7,206 bases of DNA from Acidobacteriaceae bacterium (GTDB taxonomy: Bacteria; Acidobacteriota; Terriglobia; Terriglobales; Acidobacteriaceae): contig PMCH01000251.1 of NCBI GenBank assembly GCA_003154055.1, positions 36,120 to 43,325 on the forward strand, in the 5' to 3' direction. A model generated the notes under the pieces. It made no database searches. It saw only the letters and a program-made list of their open reading frames with translations, and had not been told where the DNA came from. Below are positions 4,510-7,206 of the stretch, piece by piece. The stretch's first letter is position 1; the number at the start of each line of letters is the position of its first letter. The position numbers were made by a program, and so were the translations under genes.

Positions 4510-6843
4510 CTATTTGGATTTCATGACGTGGACGCCGTCCCAGTCTTCGGCGGGGGCCTCTTCGCGGAATTCCACACAGCGTTGCAGGAGAACCTGGGTG
4601 GGACCGTCGTCGGGATAGAGGGCGAGCAACTCGCCGAATTTGCCAGATGCTTCCGCCCACTGCTGGTTGCGATAAGCGTTCAAGGCGGCGTTGTAGCGCT
4701 CCAGCAGCGCGGCGTAGGCCGGTTGCTCCGAGGCGGGAGCTAACAGTTCGTATATCGTGACCGGCTTCTTCTTTCCCTTGACGCGGATTTTGTCCACCTC
4801 GCGCGCCACGAACTGTTGAGAGACCTGGGCGTAGGTGCCTTCGCTGATGATCACGCGGGTGCGGTACTGCTTGGTCATGCCTTCGAGTCGGGAAGCGAGA
4901 TTGACGTTGTCACCCATCACAGTCCAGGCGAGACGCTTGTTGGAGCCCATGTTGCCGACGTTGACCGGGCCAGTGTTCAGGCCGATGCCAATGGAAATCT
5001 GGCGGCCGCCCTTCGCGGTCCAGTTACGGTTGAGTTCCTCCAGGCGGGCAGTCATTTCCAGAGCGCAGCAGCAGGCACGATAGGCGTGGTCCTGCTGCGG
5101 GTAGGGCGAGCCCCAGAAGGCCATGATGGCGTCGCCGATGTATTTGTCGAGCGTGCCCAGGTTTTCGAACAAGATATCGGTCATGGCGCTCAGGTACTCG
5201 TTGAGCAGGTGGACGAGTTCGTCCGGGGTCATGCCTTCGGAGAGCGTGGTGAAGTCGCGGATGTCGCTGAACATCACAGTGAGATCTTTGACTTCGCCGC
5301 CGGGGCGGATGTATTTCTGAGGATCTTTTTCGATCAGGGCAATGACGCCGGGGGAAAGATATTGCCCGAACGTCTTGCGGATCTTGCGCTTCTCGCGCTC
5401 TTCGAAAATTACGCGGAAGGTCGTAATCGAAGCGTAGGAGCCGATGAGCGTGAGGGCGGGGATGACCAGGCTGAACCAGCGTCCCCAATGGACGAAGCTG
5501 TAGTAGACAAACCAGAGGAAGACGCCGAGGACGACGAAAGCGGTGACCGTGGCGACCAGTGGCCGGATGCGGCCTAGCCAGAAGCCGAGCATGGCGCCAA
5601 AGAGAATAATGAAGCCGATGTCGACGAGTTCTTCGCGGAATCCGCGGATCAGGAAAGTCCGGTGCGGCTCGGTGGTGTGCAGCAGGTTGTCCAGGATGTT
5701 GGCGTGGACTTCTACGCCCATGTAGCCGGTGTCCTGTTTCTGGAACGGTGTGTTGCGCATGTCGCCGATTGCCAAGGCGGTAGGGCCGAGCAGGACGATC
5801 TTGTCACGAAACGTATCGGCGGGAACGGTTCCTTGAATAACATCCACCATGGAGTAGTGAGGATAGGAGTGGTATGGTCCGGCATAGTTGATGAGCGCGG
5901 TCCCGTCTTGCCTGGGCTTCAGTTCATGAATGCCAAACTGAATGCGTTCCAGCCCGTTCGCCGAGATATAGGCGGCAATCTGCTGGTCGGGAATATTTTC
6001 GTACTGGCGGAGAACTTGGAGATCGAGGGAAGGGAAGTAATCCTGGTCCTGATAGCGAGTGATAAAGAGCGCTCGACGCAATGTGCCATCGGCATCCGGT
6101 TGGATATTGAAGTGTCCGTAGGAGGCCGCGGCTTCAGCGAGTTTAGCGAGGTTTGCCTCCACACCTTCGGCTTTTGAACCTCCGCCTTGAATCCATGCCT
6201 GTCCCAGATCGAAATCATGCTTGGCGGAAGTAACTTTGAGAACCTGTGGGAAGGACTTTGCCCAGACGATATTGAAGTATGCCTCAGCAAGTTCCCGATC
6301 CGAAGACTTTGCGCGATCACCATAGAGGAACAGATGCCCAAGGACAACATTACCTGACTCTTTGAGGGCGGCGGCGAATTCAGCGTCGACGTCGGACTTC
6401 TGCTGAAGCTGGTCGAGTCTCTTCTGTAATTCGGGAGATGCCGCTGGCCCAAGCTCCTGCCTCAGGCGAGCCAGCATGGCCAGGGATTCGTTGCTGGCTG
6501 GAGTTGGGAACGTCATGTCGAATCCGACTACGCTGGCGCCAGCTGCGTGCAACTGGCGCACAAGAGCTGCGTAGGTGCTCCTGGGCAGGGGATAGGCACC
6601 GATCTTCTGGAGTGTCTTCTCGTCAATGCCTACGATCACGATGCGCGGGTCGACCGGGCGCTTGCCGCGCATGGCGAAGCGGAGGTCGAGCGAGCGCTGT
6701 TCAATGTCCTGGAGGAAGACGAAACCGGCGCGCTGGCTGGCGCCGATTCCGGAGTAGGCGAAGAGAGCAAGGCCGATGGCGGTCGCCGCGAAAGCGATGG
6801 CGGCGTGAGCATGACGCAAAAGCCATCGGGTCAGGACTTGCAC
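4510..6843 (-). CDS. CHASE2-domain class III adenylate/guanylate cyclase
   Basis: This 777-residue membrane enzyme is predicted to make cAMP or cGMP from ATP or GTP in response to an envelope signal. A first membrane helix (about 14-33) precedes an extracytoplasmic CHASE2 domain (about 40-395: DLRFAMRG, PRIVIVGIDEKT, VVGFDMTFP, KIVLLGPTA, GVEVHANILDNLL). Three helices follow (about 405-424, 428-449, 456-476), as usual after CHASE2. The cyclase domain spans about 515-702. Its active site looks complete: metal-binding Asp D527 (FSDIRDFT) and D571, base-contacting K567 (LDKYIGD), T641 where many adenylate cyclases have Asp, and the transition-state pair N648 and R652 (MGDNVNLASRLEG). Thr at that position is seen in class IIIb cyclases, often adenylate-forming. 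Residues about 706-764 are a helical TPR-like tail. The start is GTG at 6843, since no other start precedes the first helix; an AGAGG lies rather far (15 nt) upstream. The FecR-like gene is 18 bp upstream on the same strand, suggesting co-transcription. Confidence 0.95.
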   Translation of the reverse strand: MQVLTRWLLRHAHAAIAFAATAIGLALFAYSGIGASQRAGFVFLQDIEQRSLDLRFAMRGKRPVDPRIVIVGIDEKTLQKIGAYPLPRSTYAALVRQLHAAGASVVGFDMTFPTPASNESLAMLARLRQELGPAASPELQKRLDQLQQKSDVDAEFAAALKESGNVVLGHLFLYGDRAKSSDRELAEAYFNIVWAKSFPQVLKVTSAKHDFDLGQAWIQGGGSKAEGVEANLAKLAEAAASYGHFNIQPDADGTLRRALFITRYQDQDYFPSLDLQVLRQYENIPDQQIAAYISANGLERIQFGIHELKPRQDGTALINYAGPYHSYPHYSMVDVIQGTVPADTFRDKIVLLGPTALAIGDMRNTPFQKQDTGYMGVEVHANILDNLLHTTEPHRTFLIRGFREELVDIGFIILFGAMLGFWLGRIRPLVATVTAFVVLGVFLWFVYYSFVHWGRWFSLVIPALTLIGSYASITTFRVIFEEREKRKIRKTFGQYLSPGVIALIEKDPQKYIRPGGEVKDLTVMFSDIRDFTTLSEGMTPDELVHLLNEYLSAMTDILFENLGTLDKYIGDAIMAFWGSPYPQQDHAYRACCCALEMTARLEELNRNWTAKGGRQISIGIGLNTGPVNVGNMGSNKRLAWTVMGDNVNLASRLEGMTKQYRTRVIISEGTYAQVSQQFVAREVDKIRVKGKKKPVTIYELLAPASEQPAYAALLERYNAALNAYRNQQWAEASGKFGELLALYPDDGPTQVLLQRCVEFREEAPAEDWDGVHVMKSK

Positions 6844-6861
6844 GATGTAGTTAGCTTACCT

Positions 6862-7206
6862 CTATCTGCACTTGGGGTCTTGAGGATTGGGGCATCCCCG
6901 CGGCGGAGCCGGAGTCGAAGTCTTGAGCTGGGTGACGGCCACAGCCCAACCGGCGGCGGCTACTCCAACTGCGAGCACCACGTTGCGCACCAAATGGCCG
7001 GAAGCCTTAGCGATCACGGGTACCTGGTCGGGCACGGTGGTGTCCTGAATGCTGTTGCGGCCAACGTCGCGCGGCGTGGACTGGGGCTGATATCCGGCGG
7101 GGGGAATTTCCAGGCCGATGACGACCATCTGTCCAGCGATCAGCGTGACTGAGTTGCTGCTGCCGGTATTTCCGCTGTCGCTCTTGACCACTTTGGCGCC
7201 CTGCAA
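6862..7206 (-). CDS. FecR-like envelope protein, C-terminal part (start outside window)
   Basis: The frame is open to the window edge at 7206, so only the last 114 residues are seen, ending in TAG at 6862-6864. The first 30 visible residues (GAKVVKSDSG, then SVTLIAGQMVVI) resemble the end of a FecR-type beta domain, which typically closes with a T-L-x-x-G-Q turn. A polar Pro/Gln/Thr/Asp linker follows, then one membrane helix (VVLAVGVAAAGWAVAVTQL). It ends in a Pro-rich tail with two Cys (RGCPNPQDPKCR). FecR-domain genes are often found beside CHASE2 cyclase genes, and this one ends 18 bp before the cyclase start, so a sensor or accessory role for that enzyme is a reasonable inference. The linker and tail alone would not identify it; the FecR call needs the missing N-terminal part. 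Confidence 0.65.
   Translation of the reverse strand: MQGAKVVKSDSGNTGSSNSVTLIAGQMVVIGLEIPPAGYQPQSTPRDVGRNSIQDTTVPDQVPVIAKASGHLVRNVVLAVGVAAAGWAVAVTQLKTSTPAPPRGCPNPQDPKCR

Noticed and set aside
4816..5577. Plus-strand open frame of 253 codons inside the cyclase gene
   Set aside because: It is antisense to the conserved cyclase domain, is dominated by Gly/Ala/Val/Asp/Glu as expected for the complement of GC-rich codons, and matches no family I recognise.
6547..7152. Plus-strand open frame of 201 codons across the cyclase and FecR-like genes
   Set aside because: It is antisense to two better-supported genes and crosses the gap between them, so it is a shadow of their codon bias.

Overview
The window most resembles the genome of a soil acidobacterium (Terriglobia/Koribacter-like). 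This is inferred from three things: moderately high GC, a FecR-like gene followed by a CHASE2-adenylate/guanylate cyclase, and several small secreted proteins of a style common in that phylum. No rRNA, tRNA, CRISPR array or complete mobile element was seen.

Layout. (1) Bases 1-1410, plus strand: the 3' part of a TPR protein fused to two consecutive YCII domains. (2) Bases 1411-2013: about 600 bp with no convincing gene. (3) A GC-rich hairpin (2014-2043), then a minus-strand gene (2073-3005) for an exported, single-pass membrane protein. It has a small N-terminal domain with two Cys, a long Pro/Ala/Thr linker containing 21-residue repeats, and a short basic tail. (4) Bases 3006-4133: gene-poor DNA with perfect inverted repeats and a decayed minus-strand small gene (3453-3680). 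That gene has a signal peptide and a VPEGGS-plus-transmembrane C-terminus, separated by an in-frame TGA. (5) Bases 4134-4484, plus strand: a single-domain PilZ protein with the c-di-GMP-binding residues. (6) Bases 4510-6843, minus strand: a full-length CHASE2 receptor-type class III nucleotidyl cyclase with an apparently complete active site. Its likely operon partner at 6862-7206 continues off the window edge and looks like the C-terminus of a FecR-type envelope protein with a transmembrane helix.

How the parts relate. The FecR-like protein and the cyclase lie 18 bp apart on one strand and plausibly form a signalling pair: envelope sensing through CHASE2, and cyclic nucleotide made in the cytoplasm. 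The PilZ gene is convergent with the cyclase, the stop codons being 25 bp apart with a hairpin between them. A c-di-GMP receptor and a cAMP/cGMP-type synthase are therefore neighbours but not co-transcribed. The rest of the window is a loose set of secreted or envelope proteins with no obvious shared pathway. I see no clear undescribed multi-gene system. The least ordinary items are the interrupted VPEGGS small protein, the TPR-YCII-YCII fusion and the repeat-linker membrane protein.
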